Below the pieces are notes generated by a model. The model saw only the letters and a list, made by a program, of their open reading frames with translations, was not told where the DNA came from and searched no databases. A stretch of 64,000 bases of DNA, taken from Candida dubliniensis CD36. Its lineage: Eukaryota > Ascomycota > Pichiomycetes > Serinales > Debaryomycetaceae. Position 1 is the stretch's first letter; each line of letters begins with the position of its first letter. The stretch spans positions 62,001-126,000 of the forward strand of contig NC_012864.1 in assembly GCF_000026945.1 (NCBI RefSeq). Reading direction: 5' to 3'. A program made the translations under genes and the position numbers. Shown in pieces: positions 19,149-28,293 of this stretch.

Positions 19149-21692
19149 ATAATTCACCCGGCCAAAAGTCCGTTTTGAGCAAAGCAAAATCTGTCCGACA
19201 AAAAAGATATATTTTTTCTGACATTTAATTAATTTCCGACAAAAATGGAAAATATCTAAGTAACTTCGCGGTAAATATACTCTGACATTTTTTTTTGGGC
19301 CACTAGCGAGGTGCTACTCATACGAAAAAAAGAATCGTCTTAGGCCAAATATGGCATAACTGAAATTATTCTCGCTCTAGTTGTTTTTTTTGGTCGACCA
19401 GGAATGAAAAAAAGGAAACAAAAATCCAATATTAGGCCGCACATGGCCAGTAAAAAAAAACCTCTCGTCTAAAAATTTGTAACCTTTGGACAAATGAAAC
19501 GTAAACAAAAAAATTTTTTCGTCTACTAAAATTGGACGATGGCGAGTAATACTAAAAAAAGTTCGACGAAAAAAAAATTTTCATACTTCTCACCACTTTT
19601 TTTTCTTAACCAACAACAATCTTTTCATCAAAATTATAATGTTTCCATCAATAATCAATCAACAAAAGTTGGTAAAGGTTGTTTAATGAGCTAATTGGTT
19701 GGTTTCCCATCTGCTTCAAATAAATAAATCCCAATTGCTTTGACAATTCAGACAATTCCCAATTTTAATAGCTAATTAAGGAATTACTTTTAGACGGCCC
19801 TGGTTTCGAATTCAACGCCATTAATTTCAAATATGAAACAACATGAGTGCTTGGCAGGAGATTTATACAAAGTACAGTTCATTAAAAATTGAAAAAATCA
19901 AGCAAAGAATTAAAAAATTAAAAATAAAATAAAAAAAATTAAAAAAAAGAACTACTTTGGCTCCTTATTATATATTCAAACCCAAGTATGATTGGCGTGA
20001 TTATTTGGAAATAGTGGTTATGTTATAAATCAATAAAAGATACTAAAAAAATAAAATAAAATATTAAAAAATTCAAAAAAAAAAGTCAAAAAATCAAAAA
20101 AAAAGAGTATCATAATATACTGTATATATCTTCAAAGTTGTTTTCGATTCCAAATATCTGGTAAATTGCCTGTTGCTATTTATTATCTTTGGCAGTATTT
20201 CAATAATGTGCATTTCTGGTCTGGTCAACATCATTTTTATTGGCTTTTGGGTGCTTTTTCAATTTTAATTGATTTTGAAGCTGGTATTGTAAGTTGCTAA
20301 CGCCATCAATTGTTTCAAATTATATTTGTTCTTCTGCTAGATGGTTTTATCGTTTTTTGGTCAATCTGAAATCGGTTTTTGACTATAATTTGTTTTGGTC
20401 AGTCTGTTTTTGTTCTTTTGAGTGGTATTGACTAAATTGGTTTATTATTAGTTGCTATTAATGATGCTAAACTTCATATTCCACACAATTTACGTTATTA
20501 TTGAAGTATATTTTCAATTTCTATTCAATACGTCGAATCATTGAAATTTCGACAATATGAACCAAGTTGAATACCCTGATTCCCTTGCTGTTCCAAATTA
20601 TTATTTGCTAATGCTATAAATTATTGCTAATAGCGTCTAACCACTATTTTTTGATGGTTATTGGTATGGTCAATCAAGAAAGAGCACCTACCTAATGTTT
20701 TCACATTTGGCTGTATCAAAACAAGTGTTATCGTAACTATCTTGTTGGCCCAATGATGACTTTTAGTTCTGTTTGATAATATCAGTTCTAACTAACATTG
20801 GATTTTCTATCCAAATCAAGATGCAGTACTTTTGTATTGCAATTACAAAGGGTTTTAGATAGACCATTCAGCAGTGCTGTAATGATATTGCTTTTTATCT
20901 AAAAAACCCAGCTATTCTTTGGCGTTAGTGATATAATCAACAAATCACTAATTATTTGCTTGCCGTTGAATTGGTTATCGTTTACTGGTTTTAACTTGCT
21001 GTTGTGCCCATTCAGCGGTGCTGTAATGGTGTATTGGCTTGCTATTTGTTGCTTTTAACAAAAATAAGGTTATACTTTGCTGTCTTTGGTTATATTCAGG
21101 TTTTCAATTGAGAATCTGAGTTATTTTAAATATGTATTCTATTGCTGGTGTTATATCCTAATATTTATTGAAAATCTGGTATTTTTTGCTAAATATTTTT
21201 AAATTCTGTCCCAATGTTGGTTTAAATATGCTAGAAATGGTCATGTTTGTCTATTATTGAACTTTAATGGTGGTTTTTAAATGGTTTAATTTGCTACAAA
21301 AATTTATTGGTGTTAAACATATAATAACGAGGAGTGTGCTGCTAGAATGAACTCGTTGAATACTAGAGTTGGTCAAAATGTTGCTAGGTGGGCTTAATTG
21401 CTAACAGTTTCTGGTGGTAAAATTATTATTATCGGTTCTTCAAATTGGTTTAATTGCTGATGCTAAAAAGCTTCTGGTATTTTTGATTTTGAGGATAGTT
21501 ATTTTTATGCTGAAGATGGTTCCATGAATGCTGTTGAATAGGGTCATGTTGACTTGATTTTATCCTTGGTTGTTAAAAGTAATAGGTTGGTGCTTTATTG
21601 CTACGACAGGTTGTCCATGTGGTCATAGTTGCTAGGCAACTGAATACAGAAGGTGCCGGTAATGATCAAAAGTGGAAGGTAAATGCAATTTG

Positions 21693-22745
21693 TTAACTAA
21701 GGGCAGGTAGGTATATTGGAAGTGGTCAAAAATAGCTGGTGGCTGGCTGTTATGAGGTGTGGTCAGACTGTTAAGGCTTGATGTGACGCTAGTGGTGACA
21801 AATGGTGGGTTTTTGGTGCCTCTTAAGTTAGGTCAGGTTGCCAATAAAAGAGTGTTTCTAATGGTCAAAAATGAAGGGTTTAAGGTGGTCCTTAACTATG
21901 GGCAGGTAGCTGAAGACATAGTGTGTTGCTAGTGGTCAAAAGCGATGGGTTAGCAAAAGGTGTTAACTATGGGCAGGTTATCCAAGATTTACGCTGCTGG
22001 TAGTGGTCAAAAATAGTGGGTTACTGGGGTCCGTTAAGTATGGCCAGGTTGCTCAAGACTAGATGGTCTGAGAAAGTTCAAAATCGATGATGTCCGAGTG
22101 GATTTTAACTATGAGCAGGTAGGTCAAAGTGAAATAGTCCGCTAATGGTCAAAAGTGATGAGTTATTGATGGTCTTTAAATATGGTCATGTTGTCCGATA
22201 ACTGCTGGTTCAATTTTGTTGAAAAATAGCATGTTGGGGGTATCTTTTAACTAAGACCAGGTTGCTGAAAGCGTAATGTAATGTTAGTAGTCAAAATGGG
22301 ATGCTCTACTAGTAGTTATTAACTATGGACATGTTGGTTGAACTTGAATAAGCTGCTAGTGGTCAAATATGATGGATTGAGAGAGTCTGTTAACTATGGG
22401 CAGGTTGTCTGACCCCAGACAAAGTTCATTCTGGTCGTAGCCAAGAGTTGTTACTAGTTGTTAACTATGGACAGGTTGTTTGGACGATAATGTGATGGTA
22501 CTGGTCAAGAATGATGGTTTCCTGGTACTTCTTCAGTATGGGCAGGTTGCAAAGACTATAATGTGCTTAAAGTGGCCAAAATTGGTAGATAAATCCCGTT
22601 TGTTAAGTATGGACAGGTTGTCAACTCCAAAGTGTGCTAGGAGTAGTCAAAGATGAAGGGTTTTCAAGGTTTGTTAAGTATGGGCAGGTTGTCATGATCA
22701 AATGTTCTTATATTGCACTGAACTGCTACAGATGTTTATTGAGAT
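21693..22745 (+). repeat. Degenerate 71-bp tandem array, about 14 units
   Basis: The anchor TTAACTATGGGCAGGTTG (with substitutions) starts at 21693, 21823, 21892, 21963, 22034, 22105, 22176, 22247, 22319, 22390, 22461, 22532, 22603 and 22674. From 21823 on, the twelve intervals are 69, then 71 throughout except one 72. About 42 nt after each anchor comes GCTAGTGGTCAAAA, followed by a TGATGGGTT-like block. Units differ at many bases but hardly at all in length. An extra weak unit starts near 21,750, and an out-of-array copy (TTAGTGTGAACAGGTTG) lies at 22,884, close to the predicted phase. 71 is not a multiple of 3 and all frames are stopped, so the array is not coding. Confidence 0.9.
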
Positions 22746-24466
22746 GGTCTTTAACAGGAATATTCATGTTTGTATAGGGTGATCAGGCTATCACCACTTT
22801 TATAATTGTAGTACCTTTTAATTTAATGTTTTAGATCGAATGTTATTATTTACGACGAACAGTAGTATGTGAATGATGGTTAGTTAGTGTGAACAGGTTG
22901 TTCCTATCAGTTCGTGGATGGCTTGAAACAATATCAGGTTCTTATACATTGTATCTATTCAAATGAAAACAACGACATATATCGTTATATTTGAGCACAC
23001 TAGAACGGTTTAATTAAAAGATCGTAAGTACAAGTAATATATTATTGATTATATCTGGCTTGCAAACAAACAGAGGTTTGATAATGTTGATATTTGTTGT
23101 TTTATCGACTGACTTGTTTGATTGATGATTATATTGAGGTTTTGTCAGAGTTTTTTACATTTCCATTGTTCTTTTATAGAATTCATAGGTATATTTTATA
23201 TTTATATAATAGATAAATACCTTATTAATCAACTATAGAATTTTTAGAGTCATCATTAATCTGTATGTGTTATTAAAGTGATGTTTTATTGACCATATTA
23301 TGTTGAATTTTTGACACTTAGCGAAATTTTTTTCTCATTTTTTTTTGCAACACTTCTCGCTATTTTTTTGAATTGAAAAAAAAAAAATGAAATAAATACT
23401 GATCCAACAAGGTAAATCTAACTGTAAAGCTAAATACAAGATGACCTGACCAAAGTTTTGCATTATGAATGCTGTTATACCTTGTAAAAATAGTTCAAGT
23501 ATGTTAGAAATTCTTGAATTGGCAGTTTTATCTATTGAAGAATACTACAATTGGTTTAGAAAAGGACTTTTCGTTTTTTTGTTAAGGATTCTTACTTATA
23601 TAGGAATCAGCCACAAATAATGTCTTTCTGACCACTTTTATAAATAAAGTTAATCCAATATCTATTTTGGTATACATTATAGAGGTATATATACCCTTTT
23701 CATATAACTTAAAGCCGTTAATCAGTGATATTATTCTTGTTTTAATAGGTATAAAGTTAAAATTATTTTTTACATATTTTTTCAGTGAGAATTGTAGCGT
23801 AATTTCAGCAAATATTGTAGTTTCTATTAATTAAAAACAATAAAAAACTGATGTATTCACAGTAAAGATAGACTAGTTAGATAGAGAGGGAATGTAAAAT
23901 AAGCATCCACTTTTTTGATTGTAGTTTTGTTTAATTATTTGTGTCAGAGTTCTAGTGATTAATGTATTAGCATTAGTGAGTGTTTCAATATCAATTAAAT
24001 GTTCAATTGAAAGCAACAAAAGGTATCTCAATTGGCAGGGTTATTTAGATAGAGAAAGTCTTTGCTAGTGCTTGATTTAAGGTAAAGGCAAGTGCTCAGA
24101 GTTGCTGTTTATTAGATGCATAGCATTATATCATTGATTATTCATTTATTATCTTTTTGAGGCAACAAATGAGAATCAACAGAAGCATAACATGTATATA
24201 CTTATTATTCAAAAGCCAATTGTGTATTAATTTGAAATATCTATATGGTTGAACTTGTAGAACTTATCTATCTTCCAGTTACAATCAAAACGATGAACAA
24301 TTAAAAAACTCACAGCCAGTGTATGACATCGGTAAAAGAATCGATATCTGGCCATGTTTGCAATACAAATAGCTCCTAATACGTCTTTACCTAGTCTTGA
24401 ATTCAATTAATTATCTTACGAACGGAATGCAACCTAAACAAATCCCAGCATTGTACATTCGGACAA

Positions 24467-24706
24467 TTACTGAAATAAATTGACATATTCTAGGCTTTCC
24501 AACAATATAATTATTTTTAAAACATGAAGCGTTGAATAAATATCACTCTCTGGCTCCTCAAATACAAGTATTTCTGATATAAAACCCCAGTGTAGTTCAA
24601 TATGATTTAATTTAAACACATCATTTCGAAAATTGAGTAAAGAAATATCCATTGATGGTAAAATGTTCAAAAGAAACAGACTATAATCATCCTTCATTGC
24701 TTCCAC
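24467..24706 (-). pseudogene. Possible LRR-like gene relic (weak)
   Basis: A 79-codon minus-strand frame with leucine/isoleucine-patterned text (SLLNFRNDVFKLNHIELHWG, LHVLKIIILLESLEYVNLF) that resembles leucine-rich repeats more than random AT-rich translation. Flanking frames are interrupted by stops on both sides. No family is assigned. It may be chance. Confidence 0.2.
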
Positions 24707-25295
24707 TTATGCATTGTAGATCATATGTGATGATACAACAACAATCGATTAAAAAGTCACATAAATTCTCATACTCTAATCAACAGATGCTTGATTCTCC
24801 AATTCTTGTCCCAGATATCCAAAACCTTTTATTAAATTAGTATCCACTTAATCTCCACCATCTGAATTAACACCAGAATTAATTATATTCACATTAATGG
24901 CACTATTGAAAGGGATATTGGAGTTTCTTTAGGTTATACATAAAAATGATCTCTTGAACTTTGATCCAGTTTTTTAACCATTAACATGTCATATTTAGCT
25001 GCATAAAATGTATCCTATAATACCCAGGATCCTTTCAATAATGAATCTATAAGAAAATAGCATCTATTCATGTAGCTATAGCTGTTGTAGTATTAATAAT
25101 GATGAAGTAATAAAGAAATAAGTTGCAGAGATTTGTTTTTTTTTTTTCGTTAAGTATTTTTCTACTAAGTAATTTTTTTGTCTTGATTTTTTGTCTTATT
25201 ATTTCCTTTTTGGGCGTTCTTAGTGACAAAATTCGGACACTATTTCCTAATTGGTGTTGAGAGAAAAACCAGAATTAGGGAGACATTTTCTAAAA

Positions 25296-25369
25296 GAGTG
25301 CGACTTTTTTCATTTGAGCGCTTTCCTATTTAGGAAGCAGCCATACAATTCTTTTTTTTTGGAAGGTGT
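25296..25369 (-). repeat. Right inverted arm of gene desert
   Basis: Read on the minus strand it gives ACACCTTCC plus an A-run, then TTCCTAA (25,330-25,336), then GAAAAAAGTCGCACTC (25,296-25,311). The last block matches the left arm at 15 of 16 bases; the arms differ mainly by about 13 nt of spacing. Weak similarity may extend outward towards the XDJ1 leader. Confidence 0.65.
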
Positions 25370-25666
25370 ATTTAAACGCTCTCGAATAATCTGACTTCAG
25401 CTTCTATTTTTTTTTTTTATTCTGTTTTTATTTTGTTTTGTATTTTTTCTTCTTTTTTCATTGTGTGGTTTAGTTTAGTTTGTTTCCTTCTGCTTTGCTT
25501 AAATTTTTTTTTTAATTGATTTTCATGATCACACTATTAATCGTTAATTGTTTCATCATTTTACACATGATAAATAAAAAATAATAAGCACAACGTCAGA
25601 TGAATTACGAAGTACATGTGACTGATATGCATACTGTCAGCAAATTAGGAAAAAATAAAAATTTCG

Positions 25667-25677
25667 AAAAAAAAAAA
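25667..25677 (-). terminator. RNA polymerase III terminator of tRNA-Ser
   Basis: On the minus strand a T11 run begins 3 nt after the tRNA 3' end, the standard oligo-T stop for RNA polymerase III. Confidence 0.9.
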
Positions 25678-25680
25678 TGG

Positions 25681-25762
25681 CGACACGAGCAGGGTTCGAA
25701 CCTGCGCGGGCAATGCCCAAAGGAACCTGCATCCTTCGCCTTAACCACTCGGCCATCGTATC
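25681..25762 (-). tRNA. tS(CAG): tRNA-Ser(CAG), the CUG-reassigning serine tRNA
   Basis: 82 nt, no intron. Acceptor GATACGA/TCGTGTC (7 bp with one U-G pair) and discriminator G73, typical of Ser (Leu tRNAs use A73). Anticodon stem AAGGA/TCCTT with loop TGCAGGT: U32, G33, anticodon CAG, G37. The long variable arm GGGC-ATT-GCCC is class II. T arm GCAGG-TTCGAAC-CCTGC. The A box (TGGCCGAGTGG) and B box (GGTTCGAACCC) are the internal promoter. G33 in place of the near-universal U33 is the known hallmark of the Candida tRNA that decodes CUG as Ser with low-level Leu charging; G37 (m1G in the known tRNA) favours that Leu mischarging. The genomic bases right after G73 read CCA before the T-run. Confidence 0.97.
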
Positions 25763-25957
25763 ATTATAACTACCCGGAGGCAAGCACAAATGGTTATGAC
25801 AATTGCGGTAGTGCTTCCACATTGGCATTTTAAGAAGTAAATTTGAATGAGATAGTTGGCATACGCTTTTTAATACTATTACCTAGTTGAATTACAATGA
25901 ATTAAGGAGAATTTATGAAACAAGAGTGTCGATTCTGAATAATACCACTTCTATAGT

Positions 25958-25967
25958 ATCACGTGAC
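25958..25967. promoter_or_regulatory. Cbf1-type E-box ATCACGTGAC
   Basis: Matches RTCACRTG (the Cbf1 consensus in yeasts). It lies about 0.2 kb upstream of the tRNA 5' end and 0.9 kb from COF1; its target is unknown. Confidence 0.4.
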
Positions 25968-26452
25968 ATTATTGATGATGTCCATCAAAAATAAAGATTA
26001 CAAACATATCCCGTCCTATTATAAACTGAAATATGGAGCTTTTGATGTCAAATACGTCTTTTATTAGTTGTAGCTGTTTTGCAGGATTATTTAGTGAAAT
26101 TTTCTTTTTAGTCAAAATTTGGAATTCATTTGCAACCAAAAAAATTCTTATACCAGATTCTGTTTAAAGTTGAGATATAATTACTCTAACAATTCAGTCT
26201 TATAGTAAACATAAGTTGATAAATCATTAATTTGATAAATTAAACCTAATAGCATCAATTAGAAAATAATTGGAAGTTGGTTAGATCATCAAACCTGGCT
26301 TATATAGTCATGTCTAGTCGAAATTGAAGCAATAAAGCCTCGTCAGCAAAAGCATATTTACTAACCTACAACTTGATCAGAAAGCTGAATCCCATCCTCT
26401 GATAAAGAAAAGGTTGTGATGCTTGATTAGAATTCATCAAGTTCTAACCTAT

Positions 26453-26462
26453 GTCACGTGAC
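26453..26462. promoter_or_regulatory. Cbf1-type palindrome GTCACGTGAC
   Basis: A perfect 10-bp palindrome matching RTCACRTG, about 440 bp upstream of the COF1 ATG. It could be a Cbf1 site of the COF1 promoter. Confidence 0.45.
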
Positions 26463-26899
26463 AAATATGTTGCAACTGGAATCAATAGAAAACTACAAGC
26501 CACAAGTAGATGGAATAGTTTCCCCATAATAATTATGGCTGAAAACTACTTGACATACAACATACATTGCTTCAGAATATATCAAAGTTCAGAAAAATGT
26601 ACAGGAAACATGTACCTTATTAAGCTAGTTTCTCCTTTTTATGATAGAAACACAAAACTCGACAATCTCTTATAAAACGTCATATCAGTTGATTATTATT
26701 GCCACGTCGTGTGAAAGTGTTCAATATTTTTTTTTTTTTCTTCTGTTTCAAGTAGGAAAAGGGAAAACTCACTCGTTGAATTGGTTTGAATGAACAACTA
26801 ACGAAAAAAAAAAAAAATGGAAAAAAGAAAACTCCTCCCGTTCATAATTCTTTTGCTGTTTAATTAAGATATAACTTTTCACGAAATTACAATTCAATA

Positions 26900-27559
26900 A
26901 TGGTATGTTACAAAAGAATGTTCTACTTTTCAAATGATAAAAGCTAATATTAATCAACTATGTTAGCATTTTGTCACGAGCAATTGAATGGAATTTGTAT
27001 AATATGAAAACTAACACCAGCAATTTATAGTCAAGATCTGGGTATGTGCCACACTTAAAAAACTATTAGAGACAGCAAAGATTATAATTTAGGATTACTG
27101 TTCACAAGCAATTGAATACTAACGAATGTTTTTTTTTTCTTTTTTAGTGTTGCCGTTGCTGACGAATCGTTAACTGCATTCAATGATTTGAAATTGGGCA
27201 GAAAGTACAAATTTGTTATCTACACCTTAAATGATGAAAAAACCCAAATTGTCGTTGAGCAAACCTCAACTGAACAAGACTATGATGCATTCTTAGAAAA
27301 ATTGCCAGAAAATGAATGTAGATATGCCGTTTATGATTTTGAATATGACATTGGTGGTGGTGAAGGTAAAAGATCAAAAATTGTCTTTTTCACTTGGTCC
27401 CCAGACACCGCACCAGTCAGAGCAAAGATGGTGTACGCTTCATCCAAGGATTCTTTAAGAAGAGCATTGAATGGTGTTGCTGCTGATGTTCAAGGTACTG
27501 ACTTTTCTGAAGTTGCTTATGATGCTGTTCATGAAAAGGTTAGTAGAGGCACCCATTAG
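26900..27559 (+). CDS. COF1: Cofilin (three exons)
   Basis: Actin-severing ADF/cofilin, essential for actin turnover at cortical patches. CDS = 26900-26902, 27031-27041, 27148-27559; 141 aa (yeast 143). Exon 1 is just ATG, followed by GTATGT; exon 2 encodes SRSG (TCA AGA TCT GG), which completes its glycine with the first base of exon 3 ([17 protein letters not shown]...). The sequence then gives the actin-binding [19 protein letters not shown] and the usual C-terminus. Without the upstream ATG the SRSG segment is preceded by an in-frame TAG, which is the 3' splice site of intron 1. Both introns have GTATGT donors. I saw no in-frame CTG, as expected of a highly expressed gene in this clade. 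The nearest 5' neighbour is the tRNA. Confidence 0.96.
26903..27030 (+). other. COF1: COF1 intron 1, directly after the start codon
   Basis: 128 nt. Donor GTATGT right after ATG, branch-like AACTAAC (about 20 nt before the end), acceptor TTATAG. It splits the initiator codon from the rest of the protein. Confidence 0.88.
27042..27147 (+). other. COF1: COF1 intron 2
   Basis: 106 nt. Donor GTATGT, acceptor after a T-rich tract (TTTTTAG). It corresponds to the position of the single intron in yeast COF1, just after the first few codons. A TACTAAC-like branch (ATACTAAC) lies near 27,117. Confidence 0.93.
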
Positions 27560-28293
27560 ATATGAAATGTGTACTTTTCCCCTTGTTTTTCATCACGCTT
27601 TCTTGTAACTTTAAATCTATTGCAATAAAAGAAATTTGTTTTTTTTCCCCCCCCCCCCCCCCATTGTATTATGAAACATGCTGTAGATAGTTATACATAA
27701 ATACAAATACAAAACTATTGTATAGCTATTGCAAAATAGTTGCTGAACATGGTTGTGGTCTCTTTTTTTTTTTTTGTTAAAGGAGTGGCTAATATATTAC
27801 AGCTCGACAACAACGAAAAGAATGAAAGTCCAACCAAACTTACAGAAGTTTGCGTAATCAGGACAAAACTACAAAAAAAAAAAAGTCTCTCTTAATCCCA
27901 AGACAGTAAAATCAGAACTCATAGGGGAAAAAAAAAGTGGAAGGAAGAAAAAAACAAAATCAAAACAAAACATTGTACCACTTACTCACCTCACTCTCAA
28001 TTCTTGTTTCAATCAAACATTCAATCAATCTTGTTAAGGGAGGATAATTTAGTGCACAGAGTATTCCTGCTACCAATATACATTATTTGACAAGATAAGA
28101 TTACTATCACAACGCCAGAATACTTTTGACATTGAAGAGAAGTGATTTTCAAATTATTAGGAGGAATAGACTAATTGTTTTTTTTTTTTTTTTTTTTTTT
28201 CCAGGAAATACTAAGAGTTGAGTATTAACAGACTACCAGAATTGCACAAATACCCGTCCAGTTTGGATCGATAATTGTTTTTTTAATATCAAT
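27560..28293. other. Intergenic region after COF1, with poly-C run
   Basis: 734 bp. COF1 3' UTR, then T8 followed by about 16 C (27,639-27,662), further A/T runs and a T22 tract near 28,180 in the leader of the next gene. No gene seen. Confidence 0.6.

Larger units (their letters stand above)
19032..25680. other. 6.6-kb gene desert between XDJ1 and tRNA-Ser
   Basis: No ORF above about 80 codons and none with a recognisable family. Sub-regions: 19.09-19.15 kb, left inverted arm; 19.15-20.1 kb, A/T homopolymer-rich with scattered GTCCGAC, TTCCGAC and TTCGACG words; 20.1-21.6 kb, T/G-rich on the plus strand with recurring TTGCTA and GGTCAA words; 21.7-22.75 kb, the 71-bp array, with traces to about 22.9 kb; 22.9-25.1 kb, AT-rich, including a possible gene relic at 24,467-24,706; 25.1-25.5 kb, T-rich with the right inverted arm. 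Candida centromeres are gene-free regions of this size, but they are defined epigenetically and nothing here proves that role. Confidence 0.75.
25763..26899. other. Intergenic region between tRNA-Ser and COF1
   Basis: 1.1 kb, AT-rich, containing two CACGTG palindromes, T-runs near 26,728 and an A-run near 26,805. The 74-codon ORF at 26,451 is unsupported. The right end is the COF1 promoter and leader. Confidence 0.6.

Noticed and set aside
21693..22745. Array as coding repeat or telomere-like DNA
   Set aside because: 71 is not a multiple of 3 and all frames are stopped; the unit does not resemble the 23-bp Candida telomere repeat as remembered.
23465..23620. 51-codon plus-strand ORF in the gene desert
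   Set aside because: Length is ordinary for AT-rich random sequence; no motif or promoter evidence.
19032..25680. Full retrotransposon or DNA transposon
   Set aside because: No reverse transcriptase, integrase or transposase frame, even degraded, was recognised; no clear LTR pair.
25600..25833. ORFs on both strands across the tRNA
   Set aside because: They translate through the tRNA-Ser gene and are by-products of it.
26451..26675. 74-codon ORF upstream of COF1
   Set aside because: Begins inside the Cbf1-type palindrome and has no coding signal.
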